Of a DNA stretch of 50,382 bases, positions 23,636 to 32,488 are shown one piece after another (position 1 is the first letter of the stretch; every line of letters starts with the position of its first letter). Source of the DNA: JBGPOS01 sp041488155. Its GTDB lineage: Bacteria; Chloroflexota; Dehalococcoidia; Tepidiformales; Tepidiformaceae. The translations under genes were made by a program, and so were the position numbers. The DNA lies in contig JBGPOS010000022.1 in the NCBI GenBank assembly GCA_041488155.1, positions 1 through 50,382 of the forward strand, in the 5' to 3' direction. The notes under the pieces were generated by a model, which was not told the DNA's origin, searched no databases, and saw nothing but the letters and a program-made list of their open reading frames with translations.

Positions 23636-24288
23636 CACGCCACGTCTCCGCCGGTCGTAGTGACAGGCTGGCGAGGGGCGGTGCCCACCAACGGTGCCAG
23701 CTCGATGGGGATCGCCTGACCCGACGAAGCCCGCCCCGCCCTCGTATCAAAGCGCGCAAGTACCTCGTCCGGCGTGAGATCTTCCCAGGCGATGCGGTCG
23801 GCTTCTCGCCGATCGGCGGTTGTCGTGAGGATAGGTTCTTGCACCGGCGTGCCGCCGTCCCTGGTGAAGGTGGTGTAGATGTCGACCCGGACCGTCGCGA
23901 GCCGAAGGTTAGGGACATCGTACAGCATCATGTCCACGAGCCTCCCCGCCAGTGCGCTCGCCATTTCCAGCGCCGAAGCCACCTGGATGCGCTTTCCTTC
24001 CTCAGTTCTGAACTCGGCTTCTGCCGAGGACGAAACTGTGGCGGTGTCCGCAGTGAGCGCAATCAGCTGAGCGCCCTGCACCCCGGCCCAGAGGTTCGCC
24101 GGCAGGCCGCGGGGTGGACGCGCCCGCCGCCATGCCGCCAGCGCTTCCTCGATCAGCGCCGCCACAATTTCGACATCGCCCGACTCGACTCGCCGCCGCC
24201 ATGAGCGGTGCTGGAACATCTCGGTGGCCACTGCCCACCCTACGAGCAGGAAGATCCCGAGCGTCACGATGCTGCCGAGGATGATCAC
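23635..24288 (-). CDS. Single-pass membrane protein of unknown function in the aro operon
   Basis: A 217-residue protein starting at a GTG at 24288, 22 bases after aroE. Residues 1-22 (beginning VIILGSIVTLGIFLLVGWAV) form one membrane helix, so the rest is probably cytoplasmic. Two segments look folded: a helix-rich part (residues 35-75, with RRVESGDVEIVAALIEEALAAWRR) and a beta-rich part (residues 85-150). A Pro/Thr-rich tail follows. I do not recognise a family. Its location between aroE and aroC, with the ends overlapping aroC, suggests co-expression only, not a proven role in the pathway. Confidence 0.7.
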   Translation of the reverse strand: MIILGSIVTLGIFLLVGWAVATEMFQHRSWRRRVESGDVEIVAALIEEALAAWRRARPPRGLPANLWAGVQGAQLIALTADTATVSSSAEAEFRTEEGKRIQVASALEMASALAGRLVDMMLYDVPNLRLATVRVDIYTTFTRDGGTPVQEPILTTTADRREADRIAWEDLTPDEVLARFDTRAGRASSGQAIPIELAPLVGTAPRQPVTTTGGDVA

Positions 24289-24310
24289 CTGGTCGACCCC
24301 AGGATCGCCG

Positions 24311-25156
24311 TCACGCCGGGGCTCTGGCGGCGAGGGCCCGGCGTGCGGCTTCGAACATGACTTCGACCGGCGCCGCCACGCCGGTCCAGAGCTCGAAGGC
24401 GAGCGCCCCCTGGTAGATGAGCATGGGTAGCCCACCCAGCGTCCGGTGGCCGGCGCGCCTGGCCGCCAACAAGAACGGCGTGTGTTCCGGCGCGTAGACG
24501 ATGTCGACGACGAGCGCCTCGGGGCCCAGCCTAGCCAGCTCGCATGGCAATTCTCCAGCGTCTCCCACGCCGTTCATGCCAAGCGATGTGCAGTTCACGA
24601 CGCAGGCGAAGCCGGAGAGGTCTCCGCCCACCGGCACGACGTTTGCCTCGCCGCCTGCCGCTGTCACGTCCTGGACGAGGCGCTCGGCGCGCGACGGAGT
24701 CCGATTGGCGACCCCGATCCGGCTGGCGCGAGCCTCTACGAGTGCGAAGGCGATGCCCCGCGCCGCCCCGCCCGCTCCGATCAGCAGGATTGCCCGCCCC
24801 GAGGGATCGAAATGACCCTCGTTGCGCAGAGCAGCGACGAAGCCGGGACCGTCGGTGTTGAACCCGAAAAGTCGGCCGCTCCTGTTCACGATTGTGTTTA
24901 CCGCCCCGACCCGCGCGCTCTGCCCGCCGAGCTCGTCGAGCATCAGGATCACTGCTTCCTTGTGGGGGATCGTCACGTTGGCGCCCAGGTACTTCGGATC
25001 CCGGAGGCTGACGACGCGTCCCCCGAGAGCATCGGTCGTGGTGTCCCACAACTCGTAGCGGGCGTCCAGGCCGCAGTGCGCCAGTGCCGCATTCTGAAAA
25101 GCAGGCGACAGCGAATGGGCGACCGGATGTCCGATCACCCCGGCGAGGCGAGTCAT
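24311..25156 (-). CDS. aroE: Shikimate dehydrogenase
   Basis: A 281-residue NADP-dependent enzyme reducing 3-dehydroshikimate. The N-terminal substrate-binding motif VIGHPVAHSLSPAFQN, the catalytic Lys and Asn region GANVTIPHKEAV, NTDGPGFV, the dinucleotide motif LIGAGGAARG, the NRTPSRAERL loop that reads NADP phosphate, and a late IYQGALAFELWTG are all present. The ATG at 25156 overlaps the mltG stop as ATGA and matches the family N-terminus, so further upstream open sequence is ignored. Confidence 0.96.
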   Translation of the reverse strand: MTRLAGVIGHPVAHSLSPAFQNAALAHCGLDARYELWDTTTDALGGRVVSLRDPKYLGANVTIPHKEAVILMLDELGGQSARVGAVNTIVNRSGRLFGFNTDGPGFVAALRNEGHFDPSGRAILLIGAGGAARGIAFALVEARASRIGVANRTPSRAERLVQDVTAAGGEANVVPVGGDLSGFACVVNCTSLGMNGVGDAGELPCELARLGPEALVVDIVYAPEHTPFLLAARRAGHRTLGGLPMLIYQGALAFELWTGVAAPVEVMFEAARRALAARAPA

Positions 25157-26220
25157 GGCTGGCCGACCCGGGCGATGTTGCGTTCGTGCTCGGCGAACGT
25201 CTCGGCGAAGACGTGCGAGCCGTCGCCCTTCTTCGCGTCCGCGACGAAGTAGTAAAGCTTCGTCTCCGACGGCTTCGCCACTGCTTCCAACGATGCGAGA
25301 CCCGGGCAGGCGATCGGTCCCGGGGGAATGCCCGCGTGCAGCCGGGTGTTGTAGAGCGACGGGTTCTCGAGGTCGTCGATCGTGAGCTCTTTCTTCCACC
25401 ATCCGAACTTCTCGACGCTGGCCGGCTTGAGCGCCGCGGCGTACTGCACCGTTGGATCGGCGCCAAGCCGGTCACCGGCAGCGATGCGGTTGTAGAAGAC
25501 GCCCGCGATGAGCGGGCGCTCTGCGGGAACTACCGCTTCCCGTTCGACGATCGAGGCCAGCGTCAGCGCCTGGTGAGGATTGAGGCCGTGTGCTTGCGCC
25601 ATCGCTCGAAGTTCAGGCGAAAATCGCTTCGCGAACGTCTTTATCATCAGCTCCACGAGCTGCTGTGGCGTCGATCCCACTGGCAGGATGTAGGTGTCGG
25701 GGAAGAGGTAGCCCTGCAGCCCCTGTCCACCGGGGAGCGTCGCGGCCAGGTCTTCCGGGAGCGTCGCGCCGGCTACAGCTCCGATGAACTGTTGCTGCGT
25801 CCCGAAGCCGGCCTTCTCAGCGATAGCGGCCATCTCTTCGATGCGGATCCCTTCGGGGAAGGTCACCTTAAGGGTGGGGACCCGGTCCTTGACGGTAATC
25901 TGGGCGATCACGGAAGCAGCGGAAGACTGTTTCGCCAGCGTGTAGTCCCCTGCGCTAAGCCGGTCCTGCAGCCCCATCAGGCTGACCAGCGCCTCGAACT
26001 GGCTGGCCGATCGAATGACCCCGAGCTTCGCGAGGTCCGCCCCGACGTCGGCCGCGGAACGGCCCTTCGGAAGGGTGTAGGCGATCGTCTCTCCGGGTTG
26101 CCCGGCCGCCGAAGGCGTGTTGTCTCCACCGAGCACGTCGCCGGGCGTGCGGGCGACCAGATAGCTCGCGCCGAGCACCGCCAGCACGACAAACGCCGTA
26201 GCGGCCGCCGCCAGCTTCAC
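25153..26220 (-). CDS. mltG: MltG endolytic transglycosylase
   Basis: A 355-residue membrane-anchored enzyme that cuts nascent peptidoglycan and limits its length. A membrane helix spans residues 3-23. A LysM-like segment (45-115, GETIAYTLPKGRSAADVGADL) is followed by the YceG domain with GYLFPDTY, LASIVERE at 221-228 (holding the catalytic Glu), VFYNRI and the late NTRLHAGIPPGPIACPG and YYFVAD motifs. The start is a GTG that overlaps the ruvX stop as GTGA. The ruvX-mltG order is shared by many bacteria. Confidence 0.95.
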   Translation of the reverse strand: MKLAAAATAFVVLAVLGASYLVARTPGDVLGGDNTPSAAGQPGETIAYTLPKGRSAADVGADLAKLGVIRSASQFEALVSLMGLQDRLSAGDYTLAKQSSAASVIAQITVKDRVPTLKVTFPEGIRIEEMAAIAEKAGFGTQQQFIGAVAGATLPEDLAATLPGGQGLQGYLFPDTYILPVGSTPQQLVELMIKTFAKRFSPELRAMAQAHGLNPHQALTLASIVEREAVVPAERPLIAGVFYNRIAAGDRLGADPTVQYAAALKPASVEKFGWWKKELTIDDLENPSLYNTRLHAGIPPGPIACPGLASLEAVAKPSETKLYYFVADAKKGDGSHVFAETFAEHERNIARVGQP

Positions 26221-26666
26221 GCTTCGCCTCGTTCGCGGCGGGAGTCAAGCACCGACTGAAGAACGGTTGCTGCGGCCGCGGAGTCGAGGTCTCCCGTGCG
26301 GCGCCTCGATGTGCTGCGCGTCCCGCGAGCGGCCTGCACCGTCGAGAGCCGCTCATCCCATTCGGTGATCGGGATCACAAGTCGCCGCCGCAGCCCGGCG
26401 ACGAGGGCGCGTACCGACCTCGTCTGGGCGGAATCAGCGCCTGAAAGCGAGAGCGGGAGGCCGACGACGAGCTCGTCGGCGTGCTCGCCTTCCGCAAGCT
26501 TCGCGATAGCTTCGACCGCGTCGGCACCGGGGCGGAGGAGAATCGCTGGCCGCGCGTGAGCGTAGAGGCCGAGTTCATCCGCAATCGCAACCCCGATCCG
26601 CCGGGAGCCGGGATCAACGGCCAGCACCCGGCGAGCTGGCAGCGGCAAGGACCGGGGTTGGGTCAT
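26217..26666 (-). CDS. ruvX: RuvX/YqgF-family Holliday-junction-resolvase-like protein
   Basis: A 149-residue protein with an RNase H-like fold. The N-terminal VLAVDPGSRRIGVAIADE strand holds the catalytic Asp, ELVVGLPLSLSG is the usual middle motif, and TEWDERLST holds the second acidic residues. The last conserved Asp is in DLDSAAAATVLQ. The ATG at 26666 matches the family length of about 140; earlier in-frame sequence is extra. YqgF proteins act in 16S rRNA 5'-end maturation and have a disputed resolvase role. A 218-bp gap to alaS (26667-26884) holds no gene, and I find no clean promoter in it. Confidence 0.93.
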   Translation of the reverse strand: MTQPRSLPLPARRVLAVDPGSRRIGVAIADELGLYAHARPAILLRPGADAVEAIAKLAEGEHADELVVGLPLSLSGADSAQTRSVRALVAGLRRRLVIPITEWDERLSTVQAARGTRSTSRRRTGDLDSAAAATVLQSVLDSRRERGEA

Positions 26667-26884
26667 TCTTCGTCTCGATCTTCGAGGTGTCCTGGACTCT
26701 TCCCCTGGGCAGTTCGACCGATGTTCGAAAGCTGACACGGGGAAACCGCAGCGCACAGCCCGGGGGAGCGTTCGACCTCTGCATCCGGAATACCATAACT
26801 CTGAACGCGGGTCGATTTCCCCCGCATCGATTGACTTGCCCGTGACCGCCTCGGCCAGTCCGTTCGGCCCGCTCGGTGTTCCGT

Positions 26885-29617
26885 CTAGGTGGCGAGGGCG
26901 GCCGCCGCGAGGTGGCGCGCCGCGGCCAGAGCGTCGTCCAGCCTCGAAGAGTCCTTCGCGCCCGCCTGGGCGAGGTCCGGCCGCCCGCCACCGGCTCCCC
27001 CTGCGACCTTCGCCACCTCGCGGACAAGATTCCCGGCGTGCACTCCGCGTTGCACGAGTTCGGGCGATGCCGCCGCGAGGAATGCTGGACGGCCGTCGAT
27101 ATTGGCGCCGAGCACCACAAGGCACGGCTTGAGCCGGGTACGGAGTTCGTCGGCGATCTCCTTGAGTGCGTCGGTCGAAGCCACCTCGACGCGCGCTACG
27201 ACGAGGTGGGCTTCACCCACCCGCGTGGCGGCTTCGGCGAGCTTTTCCGCGATCGTGGCGGCCTGCAGTCGCTCCCACTGCGCGCTCTGACGGCGTAGCC
27301 GCTCGAGTTCGGACTGCAACGCGTCGACCCGTTCTTCGAGGTCAGGCGGGGTGGTGGAGAGGCGGGCAGCGAGCCGCAGAAGCCGCTCCTGCTGTTCGAC
27401 GAGGTACGCCTCTGCCGCCGGCCCGCTGAGCGCCTCGATGCGGCGGGTGCCGGCGGCGACGGCAGACTCCCGGACGACCTGGACGAACCCGATCTGTCCG
27501 GTGTGGTGCACGTGCGTGCCGCCGCACAGCTCGGCGCTGAACGTGTCGCTGTCGTCCTTGATTTCGACGACCCGCACATCGGCGCCGTACTTGTCGCCGA
27601 AGAAAGCCAGCGCGCCTTCAGCCACCGCCCGCCGGTAGCTCGTTGTGCGCCAGGCGACCTCGAGGTCCTGCCGAATCTTCTGATTCGCCAGCTGCTGGAC
27701 CTCGATCAGGGCCGGGCGAGGAGTCTGTTCGAGGTGCGTGAAGTCGAACCGCAGGCGGTCGGGCGCGACCAGCGAGCCCTGCTGGTGGACATGGGGTCCG
27801 AGTATCGAGCGGAGGGCCGCGTGGAGGATGTGCGTGCCCGTATGGTTCCGCGCGGAGCCGGCTCGCCACGAAAGGTCGACGCTCGCCTCAGCGGGTTGAG
27901 CGACCCGGATCTCCCCCTCCGCGACGCGGCCCTTGTGGACGATTGCGCCGCCGGCCGTCTGCGTGTCCAACACTTGAAAAACGCCCGTCGGCGTGGAAAT
28001 GCTGCCTCTGTCGCCCACCTGCCCGCCGCCTTCGGGGTAGAACGACGTGGTGTCCAGTACGAGATCGCACGTCTCGCCGGCGGCCACAACTTCAGCGAGG
28101 GCGTCGCCCCGGAGGATTGCAACGACGTTCCCGTCGGCCACGGTGTTCGAGTAGCCGACGAAAGCGCTGTGTTCCTCACCGATCGCCTGGAGCAAGGGGG
28201 AGGGTTCACCTTTGAGGAAGCGGCCGTGTTCACGCGCCCGTTTGCGCTGCGCCCCCATCGCCGCCTCGAAGCCCGCTTCGTCGACCGTAAAGTTCCGCCG
28301 GTGGGCAATCTCCTTGGTCAACTCCAGCGGGAATCCGTAGGTGTCGTAGAGCGCGAACGCCTCCTCGCCGCTCACCACCGGTAATGAAAATGCGCCAGGG
28401 GCACTGCCAGCTTCAGTCGCCAGCGGGAGCGGGGTTCCCGGGCCACTGCCGGATGCGGAGACGAATTCGCTCAATCTGCGTTCGAGCAACGCCTCCAACC
28501 GATGCGACCCTGCCGCCAGCGTTCGCAGGAAGCGCTCCTCTTCGGCCACGATCGCCCGCCGGATGAAGTCCCGGTTTTCAACCAGGTGGGGATAGCCCAC
28601 CTTCAGCTTCTCGATGGCCGCGTCGACGAGGCGGGCAGTGAACGGTTCGCTCACGCCCACCTTCCGGGCGAAGTAGATGGCCCGCCTGATCACCCGGCGC
28701 AGGACGTACCCTCGCCCTTCGTTGCTCGGCACCACCCCGTCCCCTACCAGCATCGTGGCGGCCCGGCAATGCTCCGACATCGCCCGGATGGCGTATGCCT
28801 GCTCCTCGGTCACGCCCTTGAAGTAGTCGACGCCCACCACGCGCGACGCCGCTTCAAGGATCGGGAGGAAGATGTCCGTTTCGAAGACCGACTGTTTCCC
28901 CTGGAGGACGGCCGCCACCCGTTCGAGGCCGCTACCGGTGTCGATGTTTTGGGCGGGCAGCTTCGTGCGCGAGCCGTCCGAGTGCTGGTAGAGCTGCATG
29001 AAGACGAGGTTCCAGATTTCGAGAAAGCGCTTGTCGTCATAGGCGACGTTGATGCCTTCGAGCCCTCGTTCGGGGAAGTGGTCAAAGTAGATCTCGCTGT
29101 CCGGCCCGCAGGGACCGCTGCCCCCTTCCGAGAAGCTGAACCAGTAGTTCTTGTCTTCGTCGCAGCGGTGGATGTGCGAGTCCTCGACCCCCACTTCGCG
29201 CCAGAAACCGTAGGCCTCGTCGTCAGTCAAGAAGATGGTTACGTGCAGGCGGTCACCCGGGATCTGGTAGACCTCCGTCAGGAGCTCCCAGGCGAATGCG
29301 ATGGCTTCACGCTTGAAGTAGTCGCCGAAGCTGAAATTGCCAAGCATCTCGAAAGCGGTGCAGTGGCTGAGGTCACCAACTTCTTCGATGTCGGTGGTGC
29401 GAAAGACTCGTTGCACGGTGGTGACTCGCGCGGCCGCCGGCTCCTGCTCGCCCATGAACTGCGGCTTGAACTGCTGCATGCCCGCCGAGGTGAAGAGCGA
29501 GGTTGGGTCGCCGATTGGTACGAGCGGCCACGGCGGCAGGGGGAGATGGCCGCGCTCCTGGAAGAAGCGTACGAAGGTCGCCCGGATGTCGTCGGAGGTA
29601 CGGGGAGGGTGAGCCAT
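26885..29617 (-). CDS. alaS: Alanyl-tRNA synthetase
   Basis: A 910-residue class II synthetase. The aminoacylation core holds FTSAGMQQFKPQF, TTDIEEVGDLSHCTAFEMLGNFSFGDYFKR and the GSGLERV motif. The editing domain has HTGTHILH (HxxxH) and the CGGTHVHH pair that binds zinc. The C-Ala end is present. The ATG at 29617 is preferred because GGAA lies seven bases upstream; a TTG at 29629 is less likely. A Gly/Ser/Pro/Ala-rich insert of about 30 residues (387-415) sits between the tRNA-recognition helices and the linker. It explains the extra length over the typical 875. Confidence 0.97.
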   Translation of the reverse strand: MAHPPRTSDDIRATFVRFFQERGHLPLPPWPLVPIGDPTSLFTSAGMQQFKPQFMGEQEPAAARVTTVQRVFRTTDIEEVGDLSHCTAFEMLGNFSFGDYFKREAIAFAWELLTEVYQIPGDRLHVTIFLTDDEAYGFWREVGVEDSHIHRCDEDKNYWFSFSEGGSGPCGPDSEIYFDHFPERGLEGINVAYDDKRFLEIWNLVFMQLYQHSDGSRTKLPAQNIDTGSGLERVAAVLQGKQSVFETDIFLPILEAASRVVGVDYFKGVTEEQAYAIRAMSEHCRAATMLVGDGVVPSNEGRGYVLRRVIRRAIYFARKVGVSEPFTARLVDAAIEKLKVGYPHLVENRDFIRRAIVAEEERFLRTLAAGSHRLEALLERRLSEFVSASGSGPGTPLPLATEAGSAPGAFSLPVVSGEEAFALYDTYGFPLELTKEIAHRRNFTVDEAGFEAAMGAQRKRAREHGRFLKGEPSPLLQAIGEEHSAFVGYSNTVADGNVVAILRGDALAEVVAAGETCDLVLDTTSFYPEGGGQVGDRGSISTPTGVFQVLDTQTAGGAIVHKGRVAEGEIRVAQPAEASVDLSWRAGSARNHTGTHILHAALRSILGPHVHQQGSLVAPDRLRFDFTHLEQTPRPALIEVQQLANQKIRQDLEVAWRTTSYRRAVAEGALAFFGDKYGADVRVVEIKDDSDTFSAELCGGTHVHHTGQIGFVQVVRESAVAAGTRRIEALSGPAAEAYLVEQQERLLRLAARLSTTPPDLEERVDALQSELERLRRQSAQWERLQAATIAEKLAEAATRVGEAHLVVARVEVASTDALKEIADELRTRLKPCLVVLGANIDGRPAFLAAASPELVQRGVHAGNLVREVAKVAGGAGGGRPDLAQAGAKDSSRLDDALAAARHLAAAALAT

Positions 29618-29648
29618 GAGCGTTTCCAAGCATGCTACGAAGGCAGCG

Positions 29649-29676
29649 GGAGCGGTGTCGAGTTTGCATCCGCTCC
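29649..29676. repeat. Inverted repeat upstream of glmU, inside the alaS leader
   Basis: GGAGCGG (29649-29655) and CCGCTCC (29670-29676) form 7-bp arms 14 bases apart, directly against the predicted glmU -35 box. It sits in the divergent region between alaS and glmU and could be an operator for either gene or a stem in the alaS leader RNA. This is visible structure only; function is inferred. Confidence 0.4.
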
Positions 29677-29706
29677 TTGACAGCCTTTTCGGCCGCTACC
29701 TAGCAT
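29677..29706 (+). promoter_or_regulatory. Predicted sigma-70-type promoter for glmU
   Basis: TTGACA at 29677-29682 is a perfect -35 box. After an 18-bp spacer, TAGCAT (29701-29706) matches four of six -10 positions. Transcription would start near 29712-29714, about 113 bases before glmU. This is the best promoter by eye in the window and probably drives glmU and the CNNM gene. Confidence 0.7.
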
Positions 29707-29713
29707 GAATCCC

Positions 29714-29731
29714 GGACGCAGCCCTGCGTCC
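29714..29731 (+). promoter_or_regulatory. Perfect 18-bp hairpin at the predicted glmU transcript 5' end
   Basis: GGACGCAG-CC-CTGCGTCC has 8-bp arms and a 2-nt centre, starting at the expected +1. As RNA it would give a 5' stem (more likely 7 bp with a 4-nt loop) that protects the message. As DNA it is a good dimeric-repressor site. A second perfect palindrome lies downstream at 29770-29783. Confidence 0.5.
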
Positions 29732-29769
29732 ATTATGTGTACCGACCTTGACCCCTCGAGGCGTCACCC

Positions 29770-29783
29770 CTGCCGGCCGGCAG
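29770..29783. repeat. 14-bp perfect palindrome in the glmU 5' leader
   Basis: CTGCCGGCCGGCAG is self-complementary over its whole length and lies about 57 bases after the predicted start site and 44 bases before the glmU ATG. In a GC-rich genome such palindromes arise by chance more often than elsewhere, so its role is uncertain. Confidence 0.35.
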
Positions 29784-29826
29784 GCTGCGGCGACCCCGGG
29801 CCCCGAGCCGCACGCCGGAGCTCCCG

Positions 29827-31176
29827 ATGAGTCCCGCCGGCGTCGGAGTCATCGTCCTTGCCGCGGGAAAGGGCACGCGCATGCGTTCCGCGCTGCCGAA
29901 GGTGCTTCATCCCGTGTGCGGCAGAGCGATGGCCGCGCACGTCATCGATTCGGCCCGCGGCCTCAACCCCGCGAGGATAGCGGTCGTCGTCGGCCACGAA
30001 AGCGACCGTGTGCGGCAAGAACTGGCGGCACCGGACATCACATTCGTCGAACAGCCCGAGCTCCTCGGCACCGCCGACGCCGTCGGCCGCTGTCGCAGCG
30101 CGCTGGACGGCTGCGACATTGTGGTCGTGCTGAACGGCGACTGCCCCCTGGTCCCTACCGCGCTGCTGTCGCGCTTGACGGAAGCGGCAAGCGGCAAGGC
30201 GATGGCACTCGTCACTTCGACACTTGACAATCCTGGGCGCCTCGGCCGGGTCGTGCGTGAATCTCAGGGCGCCGTAACACAGGTCATCGAGGCTGCTGAT
30301 TTCCGGGGCTCCGACGGTCCAGCTGAGAACAACGCCGGCCAGTACGCGTTCGACGCTTCCTGGCTCTGGGCGTACATAGGCGCCGTCCCTCAGAGCCTGA
30401 AGGGTGAGCACTACCTGACCTTCCTGCCTCGATTGGCCTACGACCAGGGCCGACCGGCGGTTACCATAGAAGCCGATCCCGGGGACACTATGGGCGTCGA
30501 TGACCGCGTCAGCCTCGCCCGCGCCGAACGCCTCATGCGAGGGCGCATCCTTGAGCGCCATATGCTCGCCGGTGTCACGATCGCCGATCCTGAGATGACC
30601 TACATCGATGCCGCTGTCTGCCTCGAAGAAGACGTGACCCTGCTCCCTGGCTGCCACCTCCGCGGCTCTACCCGTGTTTCAAGGGGTGCGGTCATCGGTC
30701 CCTCCACCACGCTCGCCAATGCGGTCGTGGGCCGGGACTCGCGTGTGCAGTCTTCCGTGGTCGAAGACTCGACCATCGGCGAGCGCGTCACAGTGGGCCC
30801 GTTCGCCCATCTCCGCGAAGGCGCCGTGCTGGGCGACGACTGCGAGTTGGGCAACTACGGCGAAGTGAAGAACTCGGTCATCGGCCGCGGTGTAAAGATG
30901 CACCACTTTAGCTACATCGGCGACGCCGACGTCGGCGAAGGCACGAACTTCGCCGCCGGCGCGGTCACCTGCAACTTCGATGGTGTCAAGAAACACCGCA
31001 CGGTCATCGGCAGGGACGCTTTCATCGGCTGCGACACCATGCTCGTGGCCCCGGTGACCGTCGGCGATGGCGCCTCGACTGGCGCGGGGGCCGTGGTCAC
31101 CCAGGACGTGCCTGCCGGCGTGACCGTGGTCGGAGTTCCGGCGCGTCCGATCCGGCGCGCTCGCCCGTCCGACTAA
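29827..31176 (+). CDS. glmU: Bifunctional GlmU (glucosamine-1-P acetyltransferase / GlcNAc-1-P uridylyltransferase)
   Basis: A 449-residue enzyme making UDP-GlcNAc, the precursor for peptidoglycan and surface glycans. Residues 7-230 are the uridylyltransferase domain (VIVLAAGKGTRMRSALPKVLHPV, then EQPELLGTADAV and NGDCPL). Residues 250-445 are a left-handed beta-helix of hexapeptide repeats, with GNYGEVKNSVIGRGVKMHHFSYIGDADVG and GAVTCNFDG, the acetyltransferase site. A GGAG Shine-Dalgarno lies about nine bases before the ATG. The stop overlaps the next start as TAATG. Confidence 0.97.
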   Translation: MSPAGVGVIVLAAGKGTRMRSALPKVLHPVCGRAMAAHVIDSARGLNPARIAVVVGHESDRVRQELAAPDITFVEQPELLGTADAVGRCRSALDGCDIVVVLNGDCPLVPTALLSRLTEAASGKAMALVTSTLDNPGRLGRVVRESQGAVTQVIEAADFRGSDGPAENNAGQYAFDASWLWAYIGAVPQSLKGEHYLTFLPRLAYDQGRPAVTIEADPGDTMGVDDRVSLARAERLMRGRILERHMLAGVTIADPEMTYIDAAVCLEEDVTLLPGCHLRGSTRVSRGAVIGPSTTLANAVVGRDSRVQSSVVEDSTIGERVTVGPFAHLREGAVLGDDCELGNYGEVKNSVIGRGVKMHHFSYIGDADVGEGTNFAAGAVTCNFDGVKKHRTVIGRDAFIGCDTMLVAPVTVGDGASTGAGAVVTQDVPAGVTVVGVPARPIRRARPSD

Positions 31177-32447
31177 TGGACACGAGCCAGCTGCTCGCCA
31201 TCTTGACAATTGCCTGCGCGTCCGCGGTGCTCGCAGTAGTGGCGGCCGCGGAAACCGCACTCGAGCGGGCGAGCCAGGTGCGAATCCAGGCGCTCGCCGC
31301 TCGCGGCGATCCACGCGCCCGCCGGATCGCCGGTTCGGTAGAGCAGCCGCGCCAGTTCCTCGGTCCGCTCACTTCAGCGCGAGTGCTCTGCGCAGCCCTC
31401 GTAGTGGCAATGTTTGCCTACCTCGGGGCGCACGCCTTCGGGGCCCTGCGCGGCGCATTCGGGATCGGTGTCCTGGGGGGCGTGTACGTCGCCTTCCTCG
31501 AGATGACGGTGGGCCTCGTCGCCGCCAGACAGCCCGAGTACACAGCCATCCAACTGAGCGGACTGGTACGCGTCACCGGCTACCTCTTCGCCGTACCTGC
31601 CTTCGTCCTCGGCCTCCCGTCCCGGATCGTGGCTCGCTCTCTGCGGGTGGTCACGCCCAATGTCGCCACCGACATCCTCTCGCTGGTCGAAAGAGAAGAG
31701 GCCACCGGGGGGGTAGAGGAGCAGGAGCGTCGCATGATCCGCGGGATCATCGACCTCGAAGACAAAGCGGCGCGAGAGATCATGATCCCTCGCATCGACA
31801 TCGTCGCTGCGGAGGTGAGCGACAGCATTTCGGCCGTGGCGGGTATCGTGAACGAGCGGGGCTTCAGCCGCGTGCCCGTTTACCGGGAGAACATCGATGA
31901 CATCGTCGGCATCGTCTACGCCAAGGATCTGCTGCGCGCGGTGTTGAACGGCGGCGGCAAACGCCAGTTGCAGGAGATCCTCCGCGAGCCCGTGTTTATC
32001 CCTGAATCCAAGCGCCTCGACCAACTCCTGACCGAGATGCGCGGCACGCGCACGCACATGGCGATTGTCGTAGACGAATATGGCGGGACCGCTGGTCTCG
32101 TGACAATCGAAGACCTCCTCGAAGAGATCGTGGGTGAAATCGAGGACGAATACGACGTCGCCAAGCCCGCCATGGACGTGATCTCAGATGATGAGGTCGT
32201 CCTCGATGCAGGGATGCCCACCGGAGTGCTCGAGGATCTCTTCGGATTCGAAGTCGACTCAGAGGACTTCGATACGGTAGGCGGTTTTCTCATCCACGCG
32301 CTCGAGCGACTGCCCGCGGTCGGCGATGAAGCGACCGTCCGAGGCCTTACCCTTCGCGTCCTTAGCATGTCCGGCCGCCGCGTGAAGCGAGTGCGGGTAG
32401 CACGCGTCCGCGAAGAGGCGCCCGAGGCCGCACCGACTGGCCAGTGA
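31176..32447 (+). CDS. CNNM/CorC-type membrane protein (DUF21-CBS-CorC_HlyC)
   Basis: A 423-residue protein. Residues 1-150 form the DUF21 membrane domain with about four helices. CBS domains span about 195-320 (REIMIPRIDIVAAEV, FSRVPVYRENIDDIVGIVYAKDL, then MAIVVDEYGGTAGLVTIEDLLEEIVGEIEDEYD). The CorC_HlyC domain ends the protein (VLDAGMPTGVLEDLFGF, DFDTVGGFL). The family is linked to Mg2+/Co2+ export; older names call it hemolysin. Transcription is probably shared with glmU through the one-base overlap. Confidence 0.93.
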   Translation: MDTSQLLAILTIACASAVLAVVAAAETALERASQVRIQALAARGDPRARRIAGSVEQPRQFLGPLTSARVLCAALVVAMFAYLGAHAFGALRGAFGIGVLGGVYVAFLEMTVGLVAARQPEYTAIQLSGLVRVTGYLFAVPAFVLGLPSRIVARSLRVVTPNVATDILSLVEREEATGGVEEQERRMIRGIIDLEDKAAREIMIPRIDIVAAEVSDSISAVAGIVNERGFSRVPVYRENIDDIVGIVYAKDLLRAVLNGGGKRQLQEILREPVFIPESKRLDQLLTEMRGTRTHMAIVVDEYGGTAGLVTIEDLLEEIVGEIEDEYDVAKPAMDVISDDEVVLDAGMPTGVLEDLFGFEVDSEDFDTVGGFLIHALERLPAVGDEATVRGLTLRVLSMSGRRVKRVRVARVREEAPEAAPTGQ

Positions 32448-32488
32448 TCTAGTTCCACCGTGCACGTAGCGCTGGTAGAGTGCCCCGG

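Noticed and set aside
26667..26884. A promoter in the alaS-ruvX gap (a TATGGT-like box near 26800)
   Set aside because: No -35 box at an acceptable distance. Too weak to report as a feature.
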